A stretch of DNA of 64,000 nucleotides from an uncultured Bacteroidia bacterium (GCA_902774295.1 CACYHP010000001.1:124001-188000); one strand, 5' to 3'. Shown: positions 45,027-53,988, counted from the first letter of the stretch. Notes: generated from the letters alone by a model not told the origin. Translations and numbers: made by a program.

Positions 45027-45500
45027 ATGAATTCGGATTTTGAAATAACATATCGAAGTAATTACCAGCGGTTGTTCAGGATTGCGGCGAAAATGCTCCG
45101 CGATTCTGACGCCGCTCGCGATGTGGTTCATGATGTTTTTATGGCATATTATTTCGTTCAAAACGACAAAAAAGTCATAAAAGATGCCAAAAACTGGCTC
45201 ATCAGATGCACAATAAATAAAGGTGTCGATTTTTTGCGCAAAAATAAGAAAATCGTTTCCGATGAAACTTTTGCTAAACAAGATAATACATCGCAAACTA
45301 TTGACAGTCGGATAGATTTAATGAGTTTATCGAATCTGATTTCAAAACTCGACGACAAAGACCAATCGCTGGTAGTGCTTTACAGTGAGGGCTATTCTTA
45401 CAAGGAAATAGCAGAAATTACTGGCATAAATTTCAATTCTGTAGGAAAGACTTTATCAAGAATTTTGGAAAAATTAAGGAGGGGATATGAAACACTTTGA
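45027..45500 (+). CDS. ECF-type RNA polymerase sigma factor
   Basis: Start at ATG 45027 (MNSDFEITY); the frame is open 14 codons earlier but those overlap the promoter. 157 residues. Region 2 (YQRLFRIAAKMLRDSDAARD, with VVHDVF) and region 4 (LVVLYSEGYSYKEIAEITGI) are present and no region 3, as in ECF factors. Co-translated with the anti-sigma gene, whose ATG lies 14 bases before the sigma stop. It should direct transcription from the promoter type noted at 42700 and 44962. Confidence 0.94.
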   Translation: MNSDFEITYRSNYQRLFRIAAKMLRDSDAARDVVHDVFMAYYFVQNDKKVIKDAKNWLIRCTINKGVDFLRKNKKIVSDETFAKQDNTSQTIDSRIDLMSLSNLISKLDDKDQSLVVLYSEGYSYKEIAEITGINFNSVGKTLSRILEKLRRGYETL

Positions 45501-45912
45501 TGAAATAACGATTCAAAAATATATCGACAACGAACTTTCTCCGGAAGAAAGAGTTGCTGTCGAAATGCATCTTGAAACATGCGAAGAATGCAAAAAACAA
45601 GTTGAAAACCAGCGTGTTTTTTCGGAAAAAGTGAAAAATTCATTTGATGGACTGGTTACAAATGATATAGAAATTCCAGAATTCAAAATTTCTTATCAAC
45701 CAAAGAAAGCAAGAACTTTAATAATCGTTTTAATTTCTTCACTTTCAACGGCTTGCGCTATATTGCTGGCATTTTTCATCATCAAAGGTGTTAAAAATGA
45801 GCCTGATAAAAACAATGTTTCCGACATTTATGATTTCTTCACCATCGAGGAATACGATGCCAACAAACCTATGACAGAACAATTATTCACGTACATGGAA
45901 AACAACATTTAA
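45487..45912 (+). CDS. Anti-sigma factor with zinc-finger domain
   Basis: 141 residues. N-terminal zf-HC2-type (ZAS) motif EMHLETCEECKKQ with the His-x3-Cys-x2-Cys arrangement, then a single transmembrane helix (IIVLISSLSTACAILLAFFI) and a short periplasmic tail of about 40 residues. By family it binds the sigma factor encoded immediately upstream and releases it after a periplasmic or redox signal; overlap with the sigma gene ensures matched amounts. Confidence 0.9.
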   Translation: MKHFDEITIQKYIDNELSPEERVAVEMHLETCEECKKQVENQRVFSEKVKNSFDGLVTNDIEIPEFKISYQPKKARTLIIVLISSLSTACAILLAFFIIKGVKNEPDKNNVSDIYDFFTIEEYDANKPMTEQLFTYMENNI

Positions 45913-45923
45913 ATATAAAGATT

Positions 45924-47048
45924 ATGAAAAAATTGTTTTTAATTCTCACATTAGCATTTGCATCATATATCGTTGATGCACAGACAATTAACCTTGTAAA
46001 GGATAACTCTTACGCCCTTAGCGGTGACTGGACAAAAATCTGCGATAACGCCAAAAAACTGACTGTCTTCGACGATGGTACAGCCATGATCAGTCACACC
46101 AATGAAAACCGCTATTCATTGTTCGATGAAAAAGGTAAACATTTGAAAGACATTGAAATCTTTTACGAAGACGGAAAGAAAAAGCCTTTCAACCTCCAAC
46201 CAGTTTTTGGAAAAATCAACAATCTCTATTTCACTGGAAACAACAGTTCGGGAATTATCTATTTTTTCAATGATAATGGGTTGATTGTCAATGAAATAAC
46301 TATTGATTGCTCTGTTTATAACATGATTACATTGAATGATAATTACATTGCTTTTTTAGGTGGCACATCCTGGAAAACAAAATGGAGAGATTTTGTCGCA
46401 TTATTAAATGTTAACACTGGCAAGTATAATATTATCTTCGATTGCTTTGAGGATACATCGAGCAAAAACGAAGATTATTACATATATGCGAAAGCTCATA
46501 TAAATAAAAAACCTGAAATAGTAAAAGTTGCTGACAATCTGATAGTTGCAATCCCATACGAAGGCATGCTTAAAGTCTATGACTTTACCGGAAACAAAGT
46601 TTCAGAACACAAACTTGATTGGAAACCGAAGTCATTGTCGGTTGAGGAACAGAAGAAAATCCAAGCCGATGCAATCGCAAAATACAAACAGGAAGCAGCA
46701 AATTCTGAGCTTAATCCCGATTTGTTTAAAAATTTTATCTCAAGACTTGAAAACGGAATGAATCACATTACACAGCCATTGACATTATCAATGTTTACAT
46801 CAGCAATGAAAGGCAATGGCGATAACATCATATTCTTCGAATACATTGAAGAAGCCGGTAAAAATTCATTCCATACCTATTCAGTCGGACAGAATAAAAC
46901 CATCTCTCAAAACTCTTTCCAGTGCTCTGATTTCGACCTTTCAATAACAAAAAGTAAGTTCGTTGTCCATAACGGCTACGTATACGGAATTCAAAAGGTT
47001 AAAGGTTCAGAAAATGAGCTGAGATTAGTAAGGTTTGAAATGAAATAA
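45924..47048 (+). CDS. Secreted protein of unknown function in the sigma operon
   Basis: 374 residues. Signal peptide to about residue 20 (SYIVDAQ). Repeated strand-turn patterns (TVFDDGTAMISH, YSLFDEKGKHLKDIE, MLKVYDFTGNKVSEHKLDW) suggest a beta-propeller-like fold, but no named family is recognised. 11 bases after the anti-sigma gene, so probably a periplasmic sensor or effector of the same system. That role is inference from position. Confidence 0.65.
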   Translation: MKKLFLILTLAFASYIVDAQTINLVKDNSYALSGDWTKICDNAKKLTVFDDGTAMISHTNENRYSLFDEKGKHLKDIEIFYEDGKKKPFNLQPVFGKINNLYFTGNNSSGIIYFFNDNGLIVNEITIDCSVYNMITLNDNYIAFLGGTSWKTKWRDFVALLNVNTGKYNIIFDCFEDTSSKNEDYYIYAKAHINKKPEIVKVADNLIVAIPYEGMLKVYDFTGNKVSEHKLDWKPKSLSVEEQKKIQADAIAKYKQEAANSELNPDLFKNFISRLENGMNHITQPLTLSMFTSAMKGNGDNIIFFEYIEEAGKNSFHTYSVGQNKTISQNSFQCSDFDLSITKSKFVVHNGYVYGIQKVKGSENELRLVRFEMK

Positions 47049-47074
47049 ACGTTCAATCATTTATTAAACACTAT

Positions 47075-47103
47075 GTAGAGACGTCATAATATGGCGTCTC
47101 TAC
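47075..47103. terminator. Family-3 hairpin, second copy
   Basis: Stem TAGAGACGTCAT with ATGGCGTCTCTA, loop AAT, then CTTGTTTT. Identical over 28 bases to the copy at the end of truB. Sits between the sigma operon and the convergent XRE gene. Confidence 0.8.
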
Positions 47104-47127
47104 TTGTTTTATAAATGAAATCAAAAA

Positions 47128-47328
47128 TTAATCTTCGTCTTCCAACATGAAGATCTCTTCAACTTTTTTGTCGAATACCTGCGCCATTTTCAGCGCAAGC
47201 ACAGTAGACGGAACGTATTTCCCTGATTCCACCGCGTTGATGGTCTGACGGCTCACTCCTATGCGTTTTGCAAGCTCTTCCTGCGTGATGTCGAGCTCGG
47301 CACGCGCTATTTTCAAACGGTTTTTCAT
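47128..47328 (-). CDS. XRE-family helix-turn-helix regulator
   Basis: 66 residues, a minimal Cro/CI-type domain: LDITQEELAKRIGVSRQTIN is the helix-turn-helix, then VESGKYVPSTVLALKMA. Its ATG overlaps the stop of the membrane-protein gene as ATGA (47325-47328), so it is translated second. Such small regulators paired with a membrane protein are common in Firmicutes and Bacteroidetes. A 5-base inverted repeat over the promoter at 47842-47857 may be its operator. Confidence 0.92.
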   Translation of the reverse strand: MKNRLKIARAELDITQEELAKRIGVSRQTINAVESGKYVPSTVLALKMAQVFDKKVEEIFMLEDED

Positions 47329-47786
47329 TGGGCACCTCCTTCTTTGTTGGCTTTGTACAGCTCAATTCTAAATTTGATGATGAAAAGAATCAAAAACAAT
47401 GGAAAAATCGAGTAGATGGCATACAGATAAGACAGGCTATATATGGTTAATGTGAAGATAACCAATAAGATAGCTGCACAATAAGTTGCCCAAACAAGAC
47501 ATTGTTCCCGAATGCTTTTCACAAACTCATCCTCGATTTTTTCTTTTGAAAATCCGATAAAGATGAGTCCGGTGATAAGAACTGGGATGATAAATGTGAG
47601 CAAACCGCAGTCTGCCATGCAGAAATACTTGCCTTCACTGAATAAATCCCCGTTTATCAATGCGGGCATTTTGAATTCCGGGCTGGTTTCCAAACAAACC
47701 CAGATGATTAATGCAATTAATGCAATTGTGGTAAGCGCCACTCCGACAGGTTTGAAGCTGTTCGGAAACAAATAATTCTTTTTCAT
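47325..47786 (-). CDS. Membrane protein encoded with the XRE regulator
   Basis: 153 residues with four hydrophobic segments (PVGVALTTIALIALIIWVC; LLTFIIPVLITGLIFIGFS; WATYCAAILLVIFTLTIY; AIYSIFPLFLILFIIKF) and the segment KEKIEDEFVKSIREQC between the second and third, typical of the small membrane proteins that accompany XRE regulators (DUF2178-like). Function unknown. First gene of a two-gene operon. Confidence 0.75.
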   Translation of the reverse strand: MKKNYLFPNSFKPVGVALTTIALIALIIWVCLETSPEFKMPALINGDLFSEGKYFCMADCGLLTFIIPVLITGLIFIGFSKEKIEDEFVKSIREQCLVWATYCAAILLVIFTLTIYSLSYLYAIYSIFPLFLILFIIKFRIELYKANKEGGAQ

Positions 47787-47836
47787 AGTACTTTAATTTT
47801 TAAAGGTTGAACATTTAATTCAAAAGTTTAACGCTG

Positions 47837-47868
47837 CAAAAGTAAAGTATATTTTACAAAATAGCAAA
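47837..47868 (-). promoter_or_regulatory. Promoter and possible operator of the membrane-protein/XRE pair
   Basis: On the minus strand: TTTG (47865-47868), 20-base gap, TACTTTTG (47837-47844). The inverted repeat GTAAA-N6-TTTAC (47842-47857) overlaps the -7 box, a position suited to repression by the XRE protein. Confidence 0.4.
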
Positions 47869-47961
47869 TTAATTTTACATTTTTTTTGAAAAAAGTTTGA
47901 AAATATCAACAAAATCAGGTTAAAATTTTGTAATTTTGCGCCCTCAAAACGGTGATTTTTA

Positions 47962-48222
47962 ATGAAAAAACGCTATATTTTTTCCTCAGGCGACTCTTTT
48001 GAAGCCGATTTGGACGACTTAAAACGTCTTTTGGCTGAAAATCAACAATATGTTGAGAACTATGAAGATGTCTTAGGATCTCTCTACGATGATGAATACG
48101 TCGCCCGCGGCAACGGCTTCTGCGATAGAAAATATAGCGACGATTTCGTTGAAAGTCAGTTGGAGAAATATCAAAAACGCGTTGAAGAATTGAAAAACTG
48201 GATAAAAAATGAGCAACTTTAA
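47962..48222 (+). CDS. Small acidic helical protein of unknown function
   Basis: 86 residues, rich in Asp/Glu, mostly helical with a C-terminal coiled-coil-like stretch (ESQLEKYQKRVEELKNWIK). No family recognised. -7 box TAATTTTG at 47931-47938. Its last 14 bases overlap the EIIC-like gene, so the two are coupled. Confidence 0.65.
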   Translation: MKKRYIFSSGDSFEADLDDLKRLLAENQQYVENYEDVLGSLYDDEYVARGNGFCDRKYSDDFVESQLEKYQKRVEELKNWIKNEQL

Positions 48223-49225
48223 GTCATTTTTGAAAAGAAAAAACGTCGATGTCTCGGCGAAGGCATATCTTCTTGACGCTCTTGGCGCTATGGCGCTCGG
48301 TTTGTTCGCGTCATTATTAATAGGTACGATTTTCGACACCATCGGAAGCCGTTTGAATATCCCGATGTTTGTTGAATTTGCGAAATACTGCAAAATCGCT
48401 GCCGGCCCGGCTATGGGAGTGGCTATCGCTTACGCTCTTCATGCCCCGGCTTTGGTGATGTTCAGCGCCGTGGCCGTCGGAGTGGCTGGAAACACCTTGG
48501 GTGGTCCTGTGGGAGTGCTCGTCGCAGTAGTCATCAGCACCGAACTTGGCAAAATGGTGTCGAAAGAAACTCAAGTCGATATTCTTGTAACTCCTTCTGT
48601 TACAATCATTTCAGGTATCTTATTAGCGATGTTTGTCGGTCCTGGCATCAGCCGTTTCATGACAGCTTTCGGCGATTTCATCATGTATGCAACAAATCTT
48701 CACCCATTCGCGATGGGAATCATCGTCTCTGTCAGCATCGGAATGGCTTTGACGTTGCCTATTTCGAGTGCCGCAATCTGTATCGCCATCGGTCTTTCAG
48801 GTATCGCCGGAGGTGCTGCAACAGCCGGTTGTTGCGCCCAGATGGTCGGTTTCGCTGTCATGAGTTTCAAGGAAAACCGCTGGGGCGGACTCATCTCACA
48901 AGGTCTCGGCACTTCGATGCTTCAGATGCCAAATATCTTACGTCATCCTCTGACATGGATACCTCCCACATTAACTGCAGCAATCACTGGTCCTTTGGCA
49001 ACATGCGTGTTCCATCTCGAGAACGTGCCAATCGGCTCCGGCATGGGAACCTGCGGCCTCGTCGGACCTCTCGGCGTCATCTCGGCAATGCCTGACGGCG
49101 GCGCCAACATGTGGTGGGGAATCTTATTAATATGCTTTATTTTACCTGCAGTTTTAACTTGGTGCTTCGGTCAATTATTTAGAAAACTGAACTGGATTAA
49201 AGACGGAGATCTTTTATTAAATTGA
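48209..49225 (+). CDS. EIIC-like membrane transporter (PTS_EIIC_2 type)
   Basis: 338 residues with eight to ten hydrophobic segments. Matches the stand-alone PTS EIIC-like family (PF13303 as I recall): LGAMALGLFASLLIGTIFD, VGVAGNTLGGPVGVLVAV, PISSAAICIAIGLSGIAGGA, GTCGLVGPLGVISAMPDGGA. No EIIA or EIIB partners and no HPr nearby, so it may transport without phosphorylation or serve another role. Substrate unknown. Confidence 0.85.
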   Translation: MSNFKSFLKRKNVDVSAKAYLLDALGAMALGLFASLLIGTIFDTIGSRLNIPMFVEFAKYCKIAAGPAMGVAIAYALHAPALVMFSAVAVGVAGNTLGGPVGVLVAVVISTELGKMVSKETQVDILVTPSVTIISGILLAMFVGPGISRFMTAFGDFIMYATNLHPFAMGIIVSVSIGMALTLPISSAAICIAIGLSGIAGGAATAGCCAQMVGFAVMSFKENRWGGLISQGLGTSMLQMPNILRHPLTWIPPTLTAAITGPLATCVFHLENVPIGSGMGTCGLVGPLGVISAMPDGGANMWWGILLICFILPAVLTWCFGQLFRKLNWIKDGDLLLN

Positions 49226-49293
49226 AAAACTATTAGTCTTTTCAACTTTAAACTATAAAACTACTCTAAACTTTAAACTCTAAACTCTAAACT

Positions 49294-49316
49294 AAAACGT
49301 TGTAGCACAACGTTTT
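49294..49316. terminator. AAAACGTTGT hairpin after the EIIC-like gene
   Basis: Perfect 10-base stem AAAACGTTGT / ACAACGTTTT with the three-base loop AGC. It follows a low-complexity stretch of TAAACT words (49236-49292). Confidence 0.65.
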
Positions 49317-49328
49317 ATAACTTTTTTC

Positions 49329-49359
49329 TTGACAAAATTTTCGTTTTGTTGTATATTTG
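49329..49359 (+). promoter_or_regulatory. Promoter of queA
   Basis: TTG (49329-49331), 20-base gap, TATATTTG (49352-49359), start codon at 49403. Confidence 0.55.
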
Positions 49360-49402
49360 CAATCCTTTTTTGAAAAATAGGTAATAATTTAAAATATTTG
49401 AA

Positions 49403-50452
49403 ATGAAACTATCACAGTTCAAGTTCAATTTACCGCATGACCTCATCGCTATGTATCCGCCGAAAGAGCGCGAAGACGCAAGAATGATGGTTTTGCACCG
49501 TGACACTCAAACTATTGAACACAAAACCTTCCGCGACATCCTCAGCTACTGCAATCCTGGCGATTTGTTCGTGATTAACAACTCACGCGTGTTCCCTGCC
49601 CGTCTCTATGGCGAAAAGGAGAAGACTGGTGCTAAAATCGAGGTGATGTTGCTCCGCGAGCTCGACCCTGAGAGCCGTCTCTGGGACGTCCTCGTCGACC
49701 CTGCCCGTAAAATCCGTATCGGCAACAAGTTGTATTTCGGTCCGAATGACGAACTCGTAGCCGAGGTCATCGACAACACCACATCACGTGGTCGTACACT
49801 GCGTTTCTTGTTCGACGGTCCACACGATGAGTTCAAAAAAGTCATCATGGGACTTGGCGAGACACCGCTTCCGAAGGTTATTCAACGTCCTGTCGAAGAA
49901 GACGATGAGTTCAACTATCAGACAGTTTACGCAACACAGGAAGGCTCTGTCGCCGCTCCTACAGCTGGCATGCATTTCAGCAAGATTTTGATGAAACGTA
50001 TGGAGCTTCAGGATGTTAACTTCGCCGAGGTGACACTCCACACAGGTATGGGTAACTTCCGCGACATCGAAGTCGAAGACTTGACAAAACACAAGACCGA
50101 CTCCGAAGAGATCAACATCTCACAAGAGACCTGCGACTTGATAAACGCAACGAAAGAGGCCAAACATAAAGTGTTTGCTGTCGGAACAACCACTTTGAAG
50201 GTCATGGAGACTGTGGTAAGCATCACAGGCAAGCTGAAACCGCTCAAAGGCTGGACCAACAAGTTCATCTTCCCGCCTTACGATTTCAACACCGCCGACG
50301 CACTCATCACCAACTTCCACCTCCCGAAATCACCAATGATGATGGAAGTCGCCGCTTTCGCCGGTTACGATTTCTTAATGAAAGCCTATAAAGAAGCCGT
50401 CGCAGAGAAATACAACTTCTTCACCTACGGCGATGCAATGCTAATTTTATAA
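49403..50452 (+). CDS. queA: S-adenosylmethionine:tRNA ribosyltransferase-isomerase
   Basis: 349 residues, full length. Signature segments: [18 protein letters not shown] at the N-terminus, [22 protein letters not shown] and [21 protein letters not shown] near the C-terminus. Transfers ribose from SAM to 7-aminomethyl-7-deazaguanine in tRNA, the penultimate step of queuosine. No other queuosine gene in the window. A family-1 repeat separates it from glyS. Confidence 0.97.
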   Translation: MKLSQFKFNLPHDLIAMYPPKEREDARMMVLHRDTQTIEHKTFRDILSYCNPGDLFVINNSRVFPARLYGEKEKTGAKIEVMLLRELDPESRLWDVLVDPARKIRIGNKLYFGPNDELVAEVIDNTTSRGRTLRFLFDGPHDEFKKVIMGLGETPLPKVIQRPVEEDDEFNYQTVYATQEGSVAAPTAGMHFSKILMKRMELQDVNFAEVTLHTGMGNFRDIEVEDLTKHKTDSEEINISQETCDLINATKEAKHKVFAVGTTTLKVMETVVSITGKLKPLKGWTNKFIFPPYDFNTADALITNFHLPKSPMMMEVAAFAGYDFLMKAYKEAVAEKYNFFTYGDAMLIL

Positions 50453-50458
50453 AATTTT

Positions 50459-50538
50459 GAGATTTCTCGACTTCGCTCGAAATGACGAATTGATTGTGCC
50501 GTCATTTCGACTGGAGTGAAACGGAATGGAGAAATCTC
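50459..50538. repeat. Family-1 repeat arms in reversed order
   Basis: Here the right-type arm (GAGATTTCTCGACTTCGCTC, GAAATGAC) comes first and the left-type arm (GTCATTTCGACTGGAGTGAA..GAGAAATCTC) second, separated by 14 bases. They pair as one hairpin. The order is inside-out compared with 40191-40303, as expected if two neighbouring elements lost their outer halves or the element was rearranged. Confidence 0.8.
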
Positions 50539-50555
50539 ATTTAAAATAAAGAGTT

Positions 50556-52079
50556 ATGAATCAGGAAGAGTTTTTTAAAAAGATAACATCTCACGCGAAG
50601 GAATACGGTTTTATTTTCCCTTCAAGTGATATTTACGACGGACTGGCTGCCGTTTATGATTACGGCCAGAATGGTGTCGAACTGAAGAAAAACATCAGAG
50701 AATACTGGTGGAAAGCCATGGTGCAGATGCACGAAAACATCGTCGGTCTCGACGCTGCTATCTTCATGCACCCGACAGTGTGGAAGGCTTCAGGTCACGT
50801 TGACGCTTTCAACGACCCGATGATCGACAACAAAGACAGCAAGAAACGTTATCGCGCCGACGTTTTGGTCGAGGATTACATGGCCAAAATCGAGGAAAAA
50901 ATCAACAAAGAAGTTGAAAAAGCCCAGAAACGTTTCGGCGATGCCTTCAACAAGGAACAGTTTGTCACCACAAACGCCCGCGTCCTTGAGTGGAAGAAGG
51001 AAATCGAGGAAATCAGCCACCGTCTTTATGGCGCGATGGAGAAAAACGACCTCGCCGACATCAAGAAACTCATCGAAGACCTTGGCATCGTGTGCCCAAT
51101 CAGCGGAACACGCAACTGGACTGACGTGCGTCAGTTTAACCTGATGTTCGCCACACAGATTGGCTCGCTGGCGGAAGGCGCCAACACTATCTATCTGCGT
51201 CCTGAGACAGCTCAGGGTATCTTCGTCAACTACCTCAACGTGCAGAAGACAGGCCGCATGAAGATTCCGTTCGGTATCGCCCAGACAGGTAAGGCATTCC
51301 GTAACGAAATCGTCGCCCGTCAGTTCATCTTCAGAATGAGAGAGTTCGAACAGATGGAGATGCAGTTCTTCGTACGCCCTGGCACCGAGATAGAATGGTT
51401 CAAGAAATGGAAGGAAGAACGTCTGAAATGGCACCTTTCATTGGGTATCCCGGCAGAAAACTACCGTTTCCATGACCACGAGAAACTCGCTCATTATGCC
51501 AATGCCGCAACCGATATCGAGTTTAACTTCCCATTCGGTTTCAAGGAGTTGGAAGGCGTCCACAGCCGTACCGACTACGACCTCAGCCGTCACGCAGAGT
51601 TCTCAGGCAAGAAACTTCAATATTTCGATCCTGAAACTAACGAGAGCTACACTCCATACGTCATCGAGACATCTATCGGTCTTGACCGTATGTTCCTCGC
51701 GATGTTCAGCTACGCCTACACAGAGGAGAAACTCGAAGACGGCAGCGAACGCGTCGTGATGAAGCTGCCTCCGATCCTCGCACCTTACAAAGTGGCTATC
51801 CTGCCATTGGTGAAGAAAGACGGACTTCCGGAGAAAGCTCGCGAAATCATGGACAGCCTGCAGTACGACTATATGTGCCAGTACGAGGAGAAAGACTCCA
51901 TCGGAAAACGTTACAGAAGACAGGATGCTATCGGTACTCCTCTCTGCGTAACCGTTGATAATCAGACACTTGAAGACAACACAGTGACCGTCCGCGACCG
52001 TGACACCATGGAGCAGATCCGCGTGAACGTCAATGAGTTACACGAAATCATCAGAAAGAAAATTTCTCCAAAGAAATAA
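50556..52079 (+). CDS. glyS: Glycine--tRNA ligase (homodimeric type)
   Basis: 507 residues, length of the single-chain alpha2 type found in Bacteroidetes. Class II motifs: EYWWKAMV near the N-terminus, LRPETAQGIFVNYLNV (with the glycine-binding Glu), RNEIVARQFIFRMREFEQME (motif 2) and YVIETSIGLDRMFLAM (motif 3), followed by the anticodon-binding domain (PYKVAILPL). Charges tRNA-Gly. Confidence 0.97.
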   Translation: MNQEEFFKKITSHAKEYGFIFPSSDIYDGLAAVYDYGQNGVELKKNIREYWWKAMVQMHENIVGLDAAIFMHPTVWKASGHVDAFNDPMIDNKDSKKRYRADVLVEDYMAKIEEKINKEVEKAQKRFGDAFNKEQFVTTNARVLEWKKEIEEISHRLYGAMEKNDLADIKKLIEDLGIVCPISGTRNWTDVRQFNLMFATQIGSLAEGANTIYLRPETAQGIFVNYLNVQKTGRMKIPFGIAQTGKAFRNEIVARQFIFRMREFEQMEMQFFVRPGTEIEWFKKWKEERLKWHLSLGIPAENYRFHDHEKLAHYANAATDIEFNFPFGFKELEGVHSRTDYDLSRHAEFSGKKLQYFDPETNESYTPYVIETSIGLDRMFLAMFSYAYTEEKLEDGSERVVMKLPPILAPYKVAILPLVKKDGLPEKAREIMDSLQYDYMCQYEEKDSIGKRYRRQDAIGTPLCVTVDNQTLEDNTVTVRDRDTMEQIRVNVNELHEIIRKKISPKK

Positions 52080-52082
52080 ATA

Positions 52083-53225
52083 ATGGACATCAGCGTTTTT
52101 CTCAATCCTGTAAAGGAAGAAATTATCGAAAACTGCCATCTGACACATAAAAAACAGCTTGGCAACACGATAACAATCTTTAAAAATGAAGACGATTTTC
52201 CTGAGTTGGAAGGTTGCCTGATTGCAATAGTCGGAGTTGAAGAAGAACGCTATGCCGTTGACAATGAAGGATGTAAGGCTGGTCCGGATGCTATCCGCCA
52301 CGCCTTATATCCTTTGTTTAACCACTGGCCCAACCTGAAAATCGTCGACCTCGGCAATGTGAAGTCAGGTTTGAGGGTCGAGGACACCTACTACGCGCTG
52401 AGCGAAGTGTTTCTGGCACTTTTGAAACATCACATCGTGCCTGTCATCATCGGAGGAAGTCAGGATTTGACATATCCGATCTATCAAGTGTATGAAAACA
52501 CCGGTAAGATGGTGAATATCACCGCGATAGACCCGCGTTTCGACATAGGTGAAGAAGGCGAAAATCTGAATTCGGAATCGTATCTGAGCCATATCATCTT
52601 ACATCAGCCGAATTATTTGTTCAATTATACGAACATCGGTTATCAGACGTATTACATTGATAATGAGAATATTAGCCTGATGAAGCAGCTGCTGTTCGAC
52701 ATCTATCGTTTGGGAACGATAAAGAACCGTGCTGAGCTTACTGAGCCTCTGCTTCGTAATGCCGATATCATCACTGTTGATGCAGCGGCTTTCTGTGCTG
52801 CCGACATGCCAGGCGTGAAATGCAGCTCGCCTAATGGTTTCAGCAGCGAAGACGGATGCAAAATGACCCGTTACGCCGGCCTGAACCCTAAACTTACGTC
52901 AATAGGGTTCTTCAACTACAATCCTAAATATGATGTCAACTATCAGAGTGCCAATAACTTAGCTGAGATGATTTGGTATTTCTTGGAAGGCTTCTCGCTT
53001 CGTCAGAACGATTTTCCAACCTCCGATAATCGTGATGAATTCACCAAATTTATTGTAAGGCTTGAAAACTACGACGAGCTGATATTCCTGTGTCATAAAA
53101 CCTCCGGCAAATGGTGGATGGAGATATCCGATCATTTTATTCCTTGTTCGAAATCCGACTACGACATGGCAATGCGAAATGAATTACCTGACCGCTGGTG
53201 GCAGTTTTATCAAAAATTGATGTAA
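52083..53225 (+). CDS. Arginase/formimidoylglutamase-fold protein with degraded metal site
   Basis: 380 residues. The ureohydrolase layout is visible: AVDNEGCKAGPDAIRHALYP, VIIGGSQDLTYPI, then AIDPRFDIGE, DIITVDAAAFCAADMPG. In active enzymes these read GG(x)H, DAHxD and DxDxxDP. Here His is Gln127, DAH is DPR, and the Asp triad is replaced by VDAAAF, so manganese binding and hydrolysis look lost. Encoded 3 bases after glyS and one base before the potassium channel. Probably a non-catalytic scaffold of a Bacteroidetes subfamily; role unknown. Confidence 0.8.
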   Translation: MDISVFLNPVKEEIIENCHLTHKKQLGNTITIFKNEDDFPELEGCLIAIVGVEEERYAVDNEGCKAGPDAIRHALYPLFNHWPNLKIVDLGNVKSGLRVEDTYYALSEVFLALLKHHIVPVIIGGSQDLTYPIYQVYENTGKMVNITAIDPRFDIGEEGENLNSESYLSHIILHQPNYLFNYTNIGYQTYYIDNENISLMKQLLFDIYRLGTIKNRAELTEPLLRNADIITVDAAAFCAADMPGVKCSSPNGFSSEDGCKMTRYAGLNPKLTSIGFFNYNPKYDVNYQSANNLAEMIWYFLEGFSLRQNDFPTSDNRDEFTKFIVRLENYDELIFLCHKTSGKWWMEISDHFIPCSKSDYDMAMRNELPDRWWQFYQKLM

Positions 53226-53226
53226 C

Positions 53227-53988
53227 ATGAACAGAGCGAAACTACTATCAATCATTGAGCCGAGCTACGAAAAAAACACTTCTTTTATCAGCAAGCTATA
53301 TGACCTTTTCATGTTCCTGATGATAATCATCAGCCTTATCCCGCTGATGTACAGAGGTGCGTCGCTCATGTTCTATCTGTTCGAAAAGATCTCTGTCACA
53401 GCATTCATCATCGACTATTTTTTACGTTGGATTACGGCCGATATCAAGTATCCTGAAAAGAAAAAATGGGTGGCTTTCGTAACCTATCCGTTCACCATGA
53501 TGGCCATCATCGATTTGCTTTCGATATTGCCGGCTTTAGGACTCTTGCATAAATCACTGAAGGCTTTGCGAGCTGCCCGTGTGTTCATGCTTATCAGAAT
53601 TATCCGTCTGGTACGCTATTCAAAACGCATCTGGACGCTTCTTTATGTTTTGAAGAAAGAACGCGTTATTTTGCTGACGGTATTGGGAATTGCGGTGTTT
53701 TACATCTTCGCGACAGCCTTGATAATGTTCAATGTTGAGATGTATCGTCAATTGCCTGACGGAAGCTTGGTCTTCAAATCGTTTTTAGATGCTTTGTATT
53801 GGGCTACAACAACATTGACCACTATCGGATACGGCGACATCTACCCTGTTTCCGATGCCGGAAAGGTTATAACCATAATATCATCAATCCTTGGCGTTGC
53901 TATAATCGCTTTGCCGACAGGTGTTATCACGGCAGGATATCTTGACGAGCTCAAAAAGCGTAGAAAAGAAGCGGAAAATAAGAGTTAA
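53227..53988 (+). CDS. Voltage-gated-type potassium channel
   Basis: 253 residues with six transmembrane segments. S4 is an Arg-rich helix (LRAARVFMLIRIIRLVRYSKR region, charges every third residue), and the pore has the K+ filter TTIGYGD (199-204 region). Short cytoplasmic tail with no nucleotide-binding or RCK domain. Forms a tetrameric inner-membrane channel by family. The stop codon lies inside a palindrome shared with the ruvC stop. Confidence 0.93.
   Translation: MNRAKLLSIIEPSYEKNTSFISKLYDLFMFLMIIISLIPLMYRGASLMFYLFEKISVTAFIIDYFLRWITADIKYPEKKKWVAFVTYPFTMMAIIDLLSILPALGLLHKSLKALRAARVFMLIRIIRLVRYSKRIWTLLYVLKKERVILLTVLGIAVFYIFATALIMFNVEMYRQLPDGSLVFKSFLDALYWATTTLTTIGYGDIYPVSDAGKVITIISSILGVAIIALPTGVITAGYLDELKKRRKEAENKS

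Noticed and set aside
41917..47048. Prophage or integrative element
   Set aside because: No integrase, transposase, tRNA target or phage gene; only identical hairpins at both sides, reported as a weaker finding.
49236..49292. Repeated TAAACT words resembling a CRISPR or tandem repeat
   Set aside because: Units are 7 bases, irregular and without unique spacers; low-complexity intergenic repeat, not CRISPR. The same applies to 17950-17985 and 5070-5105.
50790..51434. Minus-strand open frame of 214 codons
   Set aside because: Antisense to the glycyl-tRNA synthetase core motifs.
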